Origin: a virus | IMG/VR virus record: IMGVR_UViG_3300020215_000024 | Span: 1-44,050 of that record | DNA: 44,050 nucleotides | Reading direction: 5' to 3' (one strand) | Shown: positions 14,164 through 22,878 of the stretch, piece by piece | Layout: each line of letters begins with the position of its first letter | How positions within the stretch are numbered: the first letter of the stretch is position 1 | Position numbers and translations under genes: made by a program | The notes under the pieces: model-generated | Databases searched by the model: none | What the model saw: only the letters and a program-made list of their open reading frames with translations | Told to the model about the DNA's origin: nothing

Positions 14164-14191
14164 GGGGTGGGGGAGCGAACCTCTCCCGCCC
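14164..14191 (+). other. Intergenic GC-rich hairpin
   Basis: GGGGTGGGGGAG folds against CTCTCCCGCCC around a short CGAA-containing loop, followed by only three T. It may tune the coat-to-decoration gene ratio as a weak terminator or an mRNA-stabilising stem. Confidence 0.4.
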
Positions 14192-14222
14192 TTTGAAGGA
14201 TAAATAAAAAGGGAGATTTAAA

Positions 14223-15053
14223 ATGGCAATTGATACACAGACATACTTTAGCAAGGCTTCAAGCGGTTTCGGCGGATCGAACGCCGCTCAGTTTGATAAG
14301 TTTGAACAGTCTGCGACACCGAAGTACCACGTTGGATATCTCGTCGAACAAGCTGATGGTTCCGCGTACCGTTACGTCCACTTTGGCGCAACAGTGAACC
14401 GTGGCGTTCTTGTGGCGCAAGACTTCAGCGAAATGAGCGTTGCGGATACTGATAACGCCATCATCGCCCCGGCTTCTGCCGTTGCTGTGAATGGTGAAAC
14501 AGTGAAGCCTGGCGCTCTTGGATCGCGCTTCGTCGAGATCACGCTTTCCTCGATCGGTGCGAACCGTTTCGCGGGCGGCAAGTTCATTACGACTGATGAT
14601 ACCGGGGAAGGTTACACGTATGACATCGTTGGGAACACAGCGACTGATGATCCGGCTTCTGGAAATTTCCGCTTAGAGCTGGCTCAGCCGTTGCAGGTCG
14701 CAGTCTCAAACGATACCGACTTCTCGATCATCGCGAATAAGTATCACAACCTTGAAATCGCCACTGGCGCGACTGACGCAATCGTGGTCGGTGTTTCTTG
14801 CGCGACTATCAGCGCGGCTGATAACTACGGCTGGATTCAGACACGCGGCGTATGCGGCGTTCTGCAAGATGCTGACCTTCCTCCGATCGGATCAATGGTT
14901 CAGTTGTCTCTTGAAACTTCCGGCGCGGTCACACGTCTCGGCGGCACAACAGCGGGCTCCATCGGCAACTGGGAACACTCGGTTGTGGTTGGACGTTGCG
15001 TTGACATCGGCGATTCAACAGGTCATACCGCCGTTGATTTGATGCTCGACTAA
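14223..15053 (+). CDS. Capsid decoration / structural protein
   Basis: This 276-residue beta-rich protein has a segment NYGWIQTRGVCGVLQDAD followed by GSMVQLS and is rich in Gly, Ala, Thr and Asp. I have seen similar GWIQTRGVC segments in head proteins encoded just after phage coat proteins. It begins MAIDTQTYFSKASSGFGGS with GGGAG upstream. A role as head decoration protein is likely but inferred. Confidence 0.65.
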   Translation: MAIDTQTYFSKASSGFGGSNAAQFDKFEQSATPKYHVGYLVEQADGSAYRYVHFGATVNRGVLVAQDFSEMSVADTDNAIIAPASAVAVNGETVKPGALGSRFVEITLSSIGANRFAGGKFITTDDTGEGYTYDIVGNTATDDPASGNFRLELAQPLQVAVSNDTDFSIIANKYHNLEIATGATDAIVVGVSCATISAADNYGWIQTRGVCGVLQDADLPPIGSMVQLSLETSGAVTRLGGTTAGSIGNWEHSVVVGRCVDIGDSTGHTAVDLMLD

Positions 15054-15067
15054 GAGGTCAACTAAGG

Positions 15068-15742
15068 ATGCGGAAACGAGCCTTCATACTCGGTAATTCG
15101 GGGGAGCTTTTAGATCACGATCTGTCACGCTTAAAAGGTGAGACGGTCTTTGGTCTAAACTGCCTCCCCCTCCGCTGTCCTGAGATTATTACGGATTACG
15201 TTTGCCTTGACATCATGATGGCATTCGTGCCGGAGATTCGCGCTCTCGTACCGAAATCAGCCCGTAAGTATTACTCGCGCATGATGTGGAATGCGATTGC
15301 GGAAGAGGATGGGGTTCATGTGTATGACGCGTATCCAGACAAGTTGACGGGTTTTGAGTTTTCACAAGACCGGGTGTACGGAGGCCGGACAGTGGCTTAT
15401 GCGGCGCTCCAGATTGCGGCTTCTCAAGGATATGAAGAAATCTATCTTCTCGGAATTGATATGGGCCTTCCCGCAAACGGCATCATGCACATTCCAGAGC
15501 AACAAGTGATGCTGGACATGGTACGCGCTAAGAACCTGCGGAATCCCACGGTTGATAAGCGTGGTAAGAATCCGAATCATGAAGAAATGAAGGCGACGGT
15601 TACGAAGAATTTTATTTATGCGAAATCAGAGTTAGATAAGCGCGGTATTCAAGTTTTTAACCTTTCACGCGGTGGCAATCTTAACTGCTTCCCGAGAAGG
15701 ATATTCAGTGAAGTGGTAAAGGAGGAAGTGAATGTTCGGTGA
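15068..15742 (+). CDS. DUF115/MptE-like enzyme
   Basis: This 224-residue protein has the nucleotide-binding-like start FILGNSGEL, a GLNCLP strand, and the YLLGIDMGLP...HIPEQ stretch found in the DUF115 / 6-hydroxymethylpterin-pyrophosphokinase MptE-like and CMP-sialyltransferase-like superfamily. Members act on activated sugars or pterins. Encoded amid head genes, it may modify virion proteins or the host surface glycan during infection. Its end overlaps the next gene by 11 bp. The substrate is unknown. Confidence 0.6.
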   Translation: MRKRAFILGNSGELLDHDLSRLKGETVFGLNCLPLRCPEIITDYVCLDIMMAFVPEIRALVPKSARKYYSRMMWNAIAEEDGVHVYDAYPDKLTGFEFSQDRVYGGRTVAYAALQIAASQGYEEIYLLGIDMGLPANGIMHIPEQQVMLDMVRAKNLRNPTVDKRGKNPNHEEMKATVTKNFIYAKSELDKRGIQVFNLSRGGNLNCFPRRIFSEVVKEEVNVR

Positions 15743-16031
15743 TACGAATCATGGTTCAGTGAGATTGACGGAGGATGGCGCTGTAGGCCCTAGCGGGAAA
15801 CCGATTCGCGTGTTTAGCGCAACGCAGTTATCGGGCGGTACGGCAGGAATCTTAGTTCTGCGGAACGGTACAACCGATTCAGGAACTGTTTACGTGCAGA
15901 AGACGGCGGGAACGGTCAGCAACACGGACACGGTTAATTTTGAGGGCGGACTTCTGTTTCCAAGCGGATGTTTCTTTGATAAGGACGCGAATACGACTGC
16001 GGTAGTTGTTGAGTTCAGAGTAGAAAAATAA
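15732..16031 (+). CDS. Small beta-rich virion protein
   Basis: The 99-residue protein (MFGDTNHGSVRLTEDGAVGP...) is almost all predicted beta strand, with Gly, Thr and Val repeats and no catalytic residues. It overlaps the DUF115-like gene and is likely a head or tail structural component. It resembles 16511-16840 in general shape. Confidence 0.6.
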   Translation: MFGDTNHGSVRLTEDGAVGPSGKPIRVFSATQLSGGTAGILVLRNGTTDSGTVYVQKTAGTVSNTDTVNFEGGLLFPSGCFFDKDANTTAVVVEFRVEK

Positions 16032-16073
16032 ACAGGAAGGGGAATTATCCCCGCAACCTAAAGGAGAAGTGAC

Positions 16074-16511
16074 ATGGGTTCATGGGTATCAAAAGATGGT
16101 GTGTGGAAGCCCGCGATTGAGCGCGTCGCGGTTTATGACAAAAACGGGGATCCGACAATTTATGAAGGCCCGGATCGTTCTGCGATGGAGTATTTAAAAG
16201 AAACGGGTGAGACGCACCTCGGGATGCACTTTACTGAAGACCCGGACATTATTGAACGCGCCCATGAACGCAAGATGACCGTGGATCAATTTTGTAAGAC
16301 AGCGATTCATACCGAAGAGAAACGCAAGGCTGATTATGAAGCGAAGGCGGCTATCAAGGTGAACCATAAGGCTCCAGAACGCAAGCCTGCACAGAAACAA
16401 ACTCAGACTGGCGGGACTAACACTGCGGGTGCCGGACACTTAGAAGGCGGATTCACAGAGTCAACCAGCTCTCCTGTAACTGAAGCGATCGCGAAGACAA
16501 AGGTTAAATAA
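16074..16511 (+). CDS. Hypothetical virion-region protein
   Basis: The 145-residue protein has a charged N-terminal half (EYLKETGETHLGMHF, then MTVDQFCKTAIHTEE) and a long low-complexity Lys/Gln/Gly/Thr-rich tail. I do not recognise it. It shares a one-base overlap with the following gene. Confidence 0.65.
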   Translation: MGSWVSKDGVWKPAIERVAVYDKNGDPTIYEGPDRSAMEYLKETGETHLGMHFTEDPDIIERAHERKMTVDQFCKTAIHTEEKRKADYEAKAAIKVNHKAPERKPAQKQTQTGGTNTAGAGHLEGGFTESTSSPVTEAIAKTKVK

Positions 16512-16840
16512 TGCCCTACGCGCTGGATAGCTACGTGATTAAAAGGGCCGTCATTGATAACGCGACAAGCGGAGACAACACGCTCGTTGCGGCGGTGCCG
16601 GGCAAGAAGATTGTCGTGCTGAGTTTGACTCTTATCTCTGCCGGAACCATGACGGTGAGGTTTGAGTCTGGCGCGTCCGGCACCGCCCTCACAGGACAGA
16701 TGAGTGTCCTTGCGGCAACGGGTTTTCATTGGGGCTTCAATCCGATCGGACACATTGAGACGGCGGCTGGACAGTTACTTAACTTAGAACTCTCTGCGGC
16801 GACATCAGCGGATGGGTGCTTGAGCTATATCGAGGTTTAA
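16511..16840 (+). CDS. Small conserved phage beta protein
   Basis: The 109-residue product contains VAAVPGKKIVVLSLTLIS and ALTGQMSVLA, then LNLELSAATSADGCLSYIEV. This module is common in phage virion regions, often as a domain of larger tail or head proteins. The function is not established. The ATG overlaps the preceding TAA. Confidence 0.7.
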   Translation: MPYALDSYVIKRAVIDNATSGDNTLVAAVPGKKIVVLSLTLISAGTMTVRFESGASGTALTGQMSVLAATGFHWGFNPIGHIETAAGQLLNLELSAATSADGCLSYIEV

Positions 16841-17095
16841 GTGAAAGCGATTATTAAGAAGATTCTTGGCGGGAATAATTCTCAGTTTGAGATCTACGTG
16901 GACGTTTTGAATGACGCGGGTGAGATCAGCTTCTCTAAGACGATCGGGATTAATTATGTGCAGGATGATCCTGCGTTAGTTTTGGAACACGTTAAGGCCG
17001 CGATTAAGACGCACCTTGAGAAGTTTGAGCGGGAAGTTGCGAGTATTACGAAATCAGAAGTTGAGAAGTTGCTTGGTCAGGAGATTGAACTTTAG
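16841..17095 (+). CDS. Small hypothetical virion-region protein
   Basis: The 84-residue protein begins at GTG just after a TAA and is charged, with a beta N-terminus (FEIYVDVLNDAG) and a helical C-terminus. It is coupled to the next gene. I recognise no family. Confidence 0.6.
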   Translation: MKAIIKKILGGNNSQFEIYVDVLNDAGEISFSKTIGINYVQDDPALVLEHVKAAIKTHLEKFEREVASITKSEVEKLLGQEIEL

Positions 17096-17784
17096 TGGCC
17101 ATTGCGTTTGACAAATTCACGGATCTTGGGAACGGGACAGGGAATATCTCGGCGACACATACTCCGGTCGGGACTCCGAGAGGTGTGATTGTGCATGTGA
17201 CATCTACCGGGGCCTCTGACGAAGTGTCGGGCGTCACGTATGGAGGCACCGCGATGACGGAAGTAACCGGATCTCCGGTTGTCCTTGGTGGCGGTGAAGA
17301 CGGAAACGTGTCGAGTTGGTTTCTTGGCGCGTCTATTCCGACAGGCGCTCAGACTGTCACGGTGACGGTTAGCGGAGCCACAAACAAAGCCGCGTATTGC
17401 ATCACGTATACAGCCTCAGATGACACGGAAGTTGTGGACACATCTTCGACCTCCTCAACCTCTGCCGCAAATCCGTCTTTTACGGTGTCGCTCGGCGGAC
17501 GCTCCTGCGCGGTCTCTGAAATTTGGTATTCCGGTATGGGGGATCCGACAAACGTAACGCCTTTAACGGGCTGGACAAGCCGCGCAGAGTTTGACTTCGG
17601 CTCAGACATCGGCGGGATTTATACCTATGACACTATCGGCACATCCGATGTCACGGCTGGCTATACCTCTGGTGCGGATGACGTTGTGATTCTCGCGACA
17701 GCCATTGCGGAAGTTGTTGGCGGTGGCGGCGGAAGTGTGTTTACCCCTTACTTTTATCGTCAACATATTGCGAGGATGGCCTAA
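17095..17784 (+). CDS. Beta-sandwich virion protein
   Basis: The 229-residue protein is Thr/Ser/Gly rich, with an Ig-like start (ISATHTPVGTPRGVIVHV, VTYGGTAMTEV) seen in phage and bacterial surface proteins. It ends with a GGGGGS linker and a short amphipathic tail FTPYFYRQHIARMA that could anchor it to another virion component. It starts at GTG overlapping the preceding TAG. The precise role is unknown. Confidence 0.65.
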   Translation: MAIAFDKFTDLGNGTGNISATHTPVGTPRGVIVHVTSTGASDEVSGVTYGGTAMTEVTGSPVVLGGGEDGNVSSWFLGASIPTGAQTVTVTVSGATNKAAYCITYTASDDTEVVDTSSTSSTSAANPSFTVSLGGRSCAVSEIWYSGMGDPTNVTPLTGWTSRAEFDFGSDIGGIYTYDTIGTSDVTAGYTSGADDVVILATAIAEVVGGGGGSVFTPYFYRQHIARMA

Positions 17785-18656
17785 TGTTTAAAAATACAGC
17801 GGCGAAGTTTATCGTGTTCGCCTTTGATGCGACTACGAACGTACCAAAGACAGGTGATGCGGCGAATATTACCGTGTACGTGTCGAAGGATTATGGGGCC
17901 GTGACGGCTCTGACAGATACCTCCGCGACTGAGATGGATGCTACGAATGCGCCAGGATATTACCTCGTTGATGCGGCACAGTCTGAGACAAACGCAGATT
18001 GCTTGCTTGTTTCCGGAAAGTCCTCAACTTCAAACGTTAAGGTGATTGGCGCTCCGGCGGTCATCTACACACGCCCTCAGACAGGCTGGCTTGCTCCAAC
18101 TACAGCAGGACGCACGCTGGATGTCTCGGCAGGCGGGGAAGCGGGAATTGATTGGGCCAACATCGGATCTCCGACAACGGCTGTGGATTTAAGCGGAACG
18201 AATATTAAGACAGACCAGAAGGTTGACCTTAATACGATTAAGACGCAGACGGTGACATGCGCGGGCGGAGTCACAGTTCCAGCGGCAACATTGGCAAGCA
18301 CGACGAATATTACGGCAGGAACAATCACGACAGCCACAAACGTCACGACGGTTAATGGTCTTGCTAATAACGTTATCACGGCGGCATCCATTAACGCAGA
18401 CGCTATCACTGCGGCTAAATTAGCGAGTGATGTGACGGATGAAATCTGGGCAAAGGCCTGTACGGAACCGACCTCAGTTGTAGCGGCTAGCCCCACGGCT
18501 ATCGCGGCGCTTAGCTGGTTACTAACCTTGAGCCGGAACAAAATCACGCAGACATCCACTGAGCAGATTCTTAAGGCGGATGATGGGACGACCACAATCG
18601 CAACAAGCACCGTGAGCGATGACGGAACAACTGCAACGCGAGGAGAGTTTGCGTAA
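17784..18656 (+). CDS. Virion protein with tail-fibre-like repeats
   Basis: The 290-residue protein has an N-terminal module (FIVFAFDATTNVPKTGDAAN, then a KDYGAVTALTDTSATEM segment) known from many phage tail or head-fibre proteins. A Thr/Ala-rich low-complexity region (about 170-230) looks like a fibrous stalk. It probably forms a fibre or collar component. It starts where the previous gene stops. Confidence 0.7.
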   Translation: MFKNTAAKFIVFAFDATTNVPKTGDAANITVYVSKDYGAVTALTDTSATEMDATNAPGYYLVDAAQSETNADCLLVSGKSSTSNVKVIGAPAVIYTRPQTGWLAPTTAGRTLDVSAGGEAGIDWANIGSPTTAVDLSGTNIKTDQKVDLNTIKTQTVTCAGGVTVPAATLASTTNITAGTITTATNVTTVNGLANNVITAASINADAITAAKLASDVTDEIWAKACTEPTSVVAASPTAIAALSWLLTLSRNKITQTSTEQILKADDGTTTIATSTVSDDGTTATRGEFA

Positions 18657-18853
18657 TGGCAATTGATACGGCGAATAAACGCTATTCCATGATTGGATAT
18701 GACCTTCCTTTTGTGAGGGTCTATCCGGTTCCGGATTCAGCGATTACATCTCCGGATCGCCAGCAGTTTGTATTTAAGTATTCAGGTATTGATTTTAGCG
18801 GACAGGTTGCCGTGACATTTACGCCGCGCCTTCCGCTTCTGGGAGTTGGATAA
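18656..18853 (+). CDS. Small hypothetical virion-region protein
   Basis: The 65-residue protein begins MAIDTANKRYSMIGYDLPFV and is beta-rich. It starts at the stop of the fibre-like gene. The start resembles short tail-associated proteins, but I cannot name it. Confidence 0.6.
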   Translation: MAIDTANKRYSMIGYDLPFVRVYPVPDSAITSPDRQQFVFKYSGIDFSGQVAVTFTPRLPLLGVG

Positions 18854-19099
18854 ATGAACGAATGGGACGGAAAGGAGCGTAGAGAACAGAGTATGCAAAT
18901 GAATCAAGAAGATCGCGACCGTTTCATTCGTATGGATGCGAATTTGACTCATCTAGTGGACACAGTAGATCACCACAGAGCGGATTTTAAGAAACACCTG
19001 CAAGATGATGAGGATAGGTTTTCTGTGGTGTTTAAATTTATATGGGGAATTGGCGGAGCTGGAGCTCTCCTCATGATTTTATTTAATATTTCAAAGTGA
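18854..19099 (+). CDS. XhlA/holin-like small membrane protein
   Basis: The 81-residue protein has a charged helical N-terminus with coiled-coil character (NLTHLVDTVDHHRADFKKHL), followed by one C-terminal membrane helix (FIWGIGGAGALLMILFNIS). This layout matches haemolysin XhlA-like or Bhl-type phage proteins that sit beside lysis or tail hydrolases. With the next two genes it may form a small lysis or entry cassette. Its role is inferred from topology and place. Confidence 0.55.
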   Translation: MNEWDGKERREQSMQMNQEDRDRFIRMDANLTHLVDTVDHHRADFKKHLQDDEDRFSVVFKFIWGIGGAGALLMILFNISK

Positions 19100-19106
19100 G
19101 GGTTAA

Positions 19107-19259
19107 GTGATTGCTAAAACTATTAGCTTCTTGTTTGACAAGCTTATTGGACGGATTCCAGAACCTCGGCGGAGCTATTACCGGATGGAGCTTAAAAGTC
19201 TTCTCCTGGAAGTGGTAGAGGCTGGTGCGGAAGGTGCCGTGCGCGGTGCTAAGTCATGA
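19107..19259 (+). CDS. Short hypothetical protein (50 aa)
   Basis: GTG at 19107 has GAGGG four bases upstream and the TGA overlaps the next ATG as ATGA. The product MIAKTISFLFDKLIGRIPEP... is amphipathic and helical. It is flanked by the holin-like protein and the hydrolase, so a helper role is possible. Confidence 0.55.
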   Translation: MIAKTISFLFDKLIGRIPEPRRSYYRMELKSLLLEVVEAGAEGAVRGAKS

Positions 19260-19759
19260 AGTTTGAGACGGGGGACTGGGTATTTGTAAAAGGGAGCGGC
19301 TGGATCTCGAAGGTGATTAAGGCTGTCACGTTCTCGAAGGTCTCGCATGTCGGGATTATGTTCAATGACTCCATGATCTTTGAGACGGACATCAAGTGGG
19401 GCAAGGCGCAGATGAATCATATACGGAAGTATAAGCCGGAAGAGATCGAGGTGTACCGTATCCCGCACTTGTCCTGGGAAGCGAAGTATAAGCTCATGGA
19501 CTTGTGCAAGTTATATGAGGGGCGGCCGTACTCGAAGCTGGATATCTTGACGAACTTTATTTTCTCTCCGTTACATCCGAAATTGCGCGGCAAACTCACG
19601 ACGCTGATTGGGAACAAGAGGTTTCAAATCTGCTCCGAGCAGGTCTGTGATCTTACCTGGCTTGCGACGAAGCTGGATTATTTAGATTGCTCAGAAGGCG
19701 TGACACCGGATGACCTTTACTCGATCGCGCAGAAACACTTAACGAAAGTTGAGATCTAA
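19256..19759 (+). CDS. Permuted NlpC/P60-like peptidase
   Basis: This 167-residue protein fits the YiiX/YebB-like branch (circularly permuted NlpC/P60, papain fold) that cuts peptide or amide bonds in cell walls or lipids. The start GDWVFVKGSGWISKV, the histidine in KVSHVGIMF (H31) and the cysteine in QICSEQVCD (C126, with following S-E) mark the expected catalytic pair. The permuted order places the His before the Cys. Position between membrane protein and tail genes suggests local wall digestion at entry or lysis. Confidence 0.7.
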   Translation: MKFETGDWVFVKGSGWISKVIKAVTFSKVSHVGIMFNDSMIFETDIKWGKAQMNHIRKYKPEEIEVYRIPHLSWEAKYKLMDLCKLYEGRPYSKLDILTNFIFSPLHPKLRGKLTTLIGNKRFQICSEQVCDLTWLATKLDYLDCSEGVTPDDLYSIAQKHLTKVEI

Positions 19760-20980
19760 ATGCAAACATTTGCGGACTTAAAAGCTGAGATTAAGCGTCG
19801 AGCGATCCGCGATCAGGGCGGAACTCAATATGACGCGACGGTTGGAAATCTGATTAATTCAAGCTTGTTCCGGATCGGGCGTGAAGCGTTATGGCGGAGT
19901 CTTCGTCGCACATCGAAGTTCACAACCGTGACGAGTTATACGACTGGGAGCGGTGCAGTATCCGTCACGAATGGATCCAAGAATTTTAGCGTAACGGGCG
20001 CGACGTTTCTTACTGACGCAATCCGCATTGGGCGCAAGATTGAGTTTGGGACGAGTTCTAAGACGTATGAGATTGCGACAATTACAAGTGAGACCGCTGG
20101 GACACTTACGCAATCCTATGAGGGCACCACGTCCACGACGACCTCTTATGAAATCCTGCCGCAGGAAGAATATAACTTCCCAGCGCAAGTCAGTCACCGC
20201 ATGTTCCTGTGGCACGATGACTATGGGTATCCATTCAAAATGGAGTATGTGACGGATCAAGAGTTTCGGGATGCAGGCGTTGATGATGCTCAAGTCGGGA
20301 CACCTGTCCTGTACCGCATGTGGGGTGAGGACATGGTACTTGCTCAGCCTGTGGCCGCGTCAGTTATGACAGTTTCAAGTTCGTCTGCCTCTGACACCAC
20401 GCAGACCATCACAATTTTTGGGACAGTGAGCGGCTATCCGGACTTTGAGAGCATCAATCTAAACGGTACTTCCACGGTTGCGGGATCTAAGTCGTTTAGC
20501 TCGATTGAACGCGTGGTGAAGTCCGCGTCAACAACGGGCCGCATCACGGTCACATCAAATTCAGCGGCGGTCACGGTCTCAGTTCTCCCGGTCGGCGACA
20601 CCACAGCAGGTATCTTATATAGGAAGGCGCAACTCTGGCCGCTTCCTCAGTCCGTCATGGATATTAAGGTTCAGTATTACAAGGATGTGTATAGGCTCGT
20701 GAATGACAACGACGTGCATGAGCTTGGACAGGAATTTGATGAAGCGATTATCCTGCTCTGCGTTGGGAAGCTTAAGTACCAGGATAATCAGAAAGAGGGC
20801 GATAGGTTCATATCACTCTATACCGATGAACTGAAGTCTCTTAAGCGCACGAACGTGGACAAGATCGACCACTTCGTGAAGTTACGCAAGCCGAATCAAG
20901 GAATGTCTAAGGACTTCCTCACGAAGAATCTAAACTTTAGCCAGTTGGGCGGCGCATACGGCCCTATGTGGAGACGCTAA
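19760..20980 (+). CDS. Head-to-tail adaptor protein (P22 gp4-like)
   Basis: This 406-residue protein has a helical N-terminus (FADLKAEIKRRAIRDQG) and a C-terminal helical part (ELGQEFDEAIILLCVGKLKY) flanking two beta insert regions rich in Ser/Thr (about 60-135 and 190-270). Podovirus adaptors that extend the portal channel have this helical frame, here with Ig-like inserts. It precedes the hub gene as gp4 precedes gp10. Assignment is by order and composition. Confidence 0.65.
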   Translation: MQTFADLKAEIKRRAIRDQGGTQYDATVGNLINSSLFRIGREALWRSLRRTSKFTTVTSYTTGSGAVSVTNGSKNFSVTGATFLTDAIRIGRKIEFGTSSKTYEIATITSETAGTLTQSYEGTTSTTTSYEILPQEEYNFPAQVSHRMFLWHDDYGYPFKMEYVTDQEFRDAGVDDAQVGTPVLYRMWGEDMVLAQPVAASVMTVSSSSASDTTQTITIFGTVSGYPDFESINLNGTSTVAGSKSFSSIERVVKSASTTGRITVTSNSAAVTVSVLPVGDTTAGILYRKAQLWPLPQSVMDIKVQYYKDVYRLVNDNDVHELGQEFDEAIILLCVGKLKYQDNQKEGDRFISLYTDELKSLKRTNVDKIDHFVKLRKPNQGMSKDFLTKNLNFSQLGGAYGPMWRR

Positions 20981-22510
20981 GTGGCTGGAATTGACTTTCA
21001 GACGCGTTCACTTCCGGTCGGGATCATTAAGAGTAATGGCGGGCTTAACACAACCGCTTCGCCTCTTAATGTCGCGGATAATGAATCGACCGATCTCCAG
21101 AATATTGATTTTGATAAGTTTGGGAGTCTGCTCAAGCGCTCTGGCTACACACAGCTGAACTCTTCCGCGTTTAATAGCGGAGCCGCGTGGAACTCACTTC
21201 ATTGGTTCGAGCTATCGAGCGATACGGACTACTTGATCGGTACGTGCGGGAACAAGATCGCGAAGATGGACGCGCTGGATGGGACATGGGATGACATAAC
21301 AGGCGCTCTCACGATCACGGCTGGGAACAATAATCATACCGTCTGGACAACGTTCTTAGATACTGCAATCGGCACGAACAATGTGGACGCTCCGTTTCAG
21401 TGGACAGGAAGCGGGAATGCGACAGCGGCAACAGTTCCGAGCGGTCTTACCAAGGCCAAGTTTGTCACGGTATTTAATGGATACGTTCACTATACGCATG
21501 TGACAGTATCGGGGACAGCGCATAAGTCCCGCACGTATTGGGGCGCACAGGACTCGATCTCTTCCTTTGACTCTTCTGACTTCCGCGATATTAACCGCAA
21601 TGATGGCCAAGACATCACGGGCGTAAAGGTTCTTGGTAACGTCCAAGTCTTCTTTAAGAACCGCTCCATCTGGATTGAGTCATTTACAGGAGACGCTGAC
21701 ATCCCGTTTGTGTTTGAGAAGACGAAGTCGCACGTTGGATGCGTCGATCCTTTCTCGATTCAGGAAATTGATAACGGGCTCATGTTCTTGTCGGATGACG
21801 GTTACTACTATTTTGACGGCGCGGTCTCGACCAAGATCAGTGACCGGGTGACGTTTACTCTGATGAACACGCTGGAACCAAACCGTTTTGCAAGCTCCGT
21901 CTCATGCTACCAGAAATCCAAGAACCGTTACTGGGGCGCACACACACTTGCGGGCGGCTCAACACACTCACGCGTCATGACGTTTGATTCTTACAACAAT
22001 GCCTGGGGATATTACAAGGGGCATAACGCGAATTGTTTTGCCATCGTCACGACAAACGGGCAAGAGCGCGTGTACTTTGGCGATTATTCCGGCTACGTGT
22101 ACCGGGCAGATTCTGGAACAAATGACAATCCGGCTGGAGTCAGCACCGCCATTGACGCCTACTACTACACCAAGTGGTTCAACTTCGATGATCTTGTGAA
22201 TAAGAAAGGCGTGCCGCAAGCAGTTGTGTACTACCAGTTAGCAAACGCCACGCATACCCTTGCTTACTCCTGGGACTTTAGCTCGGGCGACGACTACTCA
22301 CTTACGATCTCGGCCAATACGAGTTCGTCCGTGTATGGAACCGCTCTCTATGACGAAGGAACTTTTGCTTCGGCTGGCGGTGATGAAGTGAGGAAGGATT
22401 TAACGGGCCGTGGCCGCGTGATACGGCTTAAGTTTGCCAATGGAAACCTGAGCGAGACCATGCAGATTGATGGGTTCGGATTACTCCCGCACCTGGAGAC
22501 AAACGCATGA
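20981..22510 (+). CDS. Tail hub / DNA stabilisation protein (P22 gp10-like)
   Basis: This 509-residue beta protein begins at GTG with FQTRSLPVGIIKSNGGLNT, then propeller-like repeats (SLHWFELSSDTDYLIGTCGN, MLSNDG-like FLSDDGYYYFDG). This pattern is that of podovirus hub or stabilisation proteins that plug the portal-adaptor tunnel. It is coupled to the adaptor gene by a GTG next to the stop. It ends with an ATGA overlap with the next gene. Confidence 0.7.
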   Translation: MAGIDFQTRSLPVGIIKSNGGLNTTASPLNVADNESTDLQNIDFDKFGSLLKRSGYTQLNSSAFNSGAAWNSLHWFELSSDTDYLIGTCGNKIAKMDALDGTWDDITGALTITAGNNNHTVWTTFLDTAIGTNNVDAPFQWTGSGNATAATVPSGLTKAKFVTVFNGYVHYTHVTVSGTAHKSRTYWGAQDSISSFDSSDFRDINRNDGQDITGVKVLGNVQVFFKNRSIWIESFTGDADIPFVFEKTKSHVGCVDPFSIQEIDNGLMFLSDDGYYYFDGAVSTKISDRVTFTLMNTLEPNRFASSVSCYQKSKNRYWGAHTLAGGSTHSRVMTFDSYNNAWGYYKGHNANCFAIVTTNGQERVYFGDYSGYVYRADSGTNDNPAGVSTAIDAYYYTKWFNFDDLVNKKGVPQAVVYYQLANATHTLAYSWDFSSGDDYSLTISANTSSSVYGTALYDEGTFASAGGDEVRKDLTGRGRVIRLKFANGNLSETMQIDGFGLLPHLETNA

Positions 22511-22878
22511 GGATCACAAAATCTTTACAGGTGAATCAGGGGCAAGACTTGAAGCCGCAGATGAAGACGCTGGATTCGGATATTCAGAAATTGTTTCAGG
22601 CCATGCAAGGACGGATCTCATTTGGCGCAGGCGGCGACGGAGTCAAGGGTGAGAACATCGCGGGGATTCAGCAGGAGTTCACGACATCAGGGACACCAGA
22701 CGCAGAGAACACGGTCGCGCACGGACTCGGAGCTGTCCCGACCGGGGAGCGTTACATCGTTCTCAGTCAAGACAAGGCTGGGAGTTTATATAAATCAGGC
22801 ACAACGTGGACGGCAACGAACGCGTACTTTAAATGCGACGTTGCCTCCGTAACTTTTAAGGTGTTTATCCTGCCATGA
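22507..22878 (+). CDS. Short tail fibre-type protein
   Basis: The 123-residue protein has a helical N-terminus followed by the beta motif VAHGLGAVPTG...YIVLSQDKAGSLYKSG. That motif recurs in tail fibre and virion proteins of many phages. It may be a tail-tip or fibre adaptor. ATGA coupling links it to the hub gene and the next gene. Confidence 0.65.
   Translation: MRITKSLQVNQGQDLKPQMKTLDSDIQKLFQAMQGRISFGAGGDGVKGENIAGIQQEFTTSGTPDAENTVAHGLGAVPTGERYIVLSQDKAGSLYKSGTTWTATNAYFKCDVASVTFKVFILP

Noticed and set aside
16074-18656. Possible tandem-repeat or diversity-generating cassette among the small beta proteins
   Set aside because: I saw no reverse transcriptase, no template/variable repeat pair and no near-identical repeats; the similarity is only general beta-rich composition.
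20028-20252. Small plus-strand ORF inside the adaptor gene
   Set aside because: It is an alternative frame of a well-supported protein, with no SD and an arginine-heavy composition typical of shadow frames.
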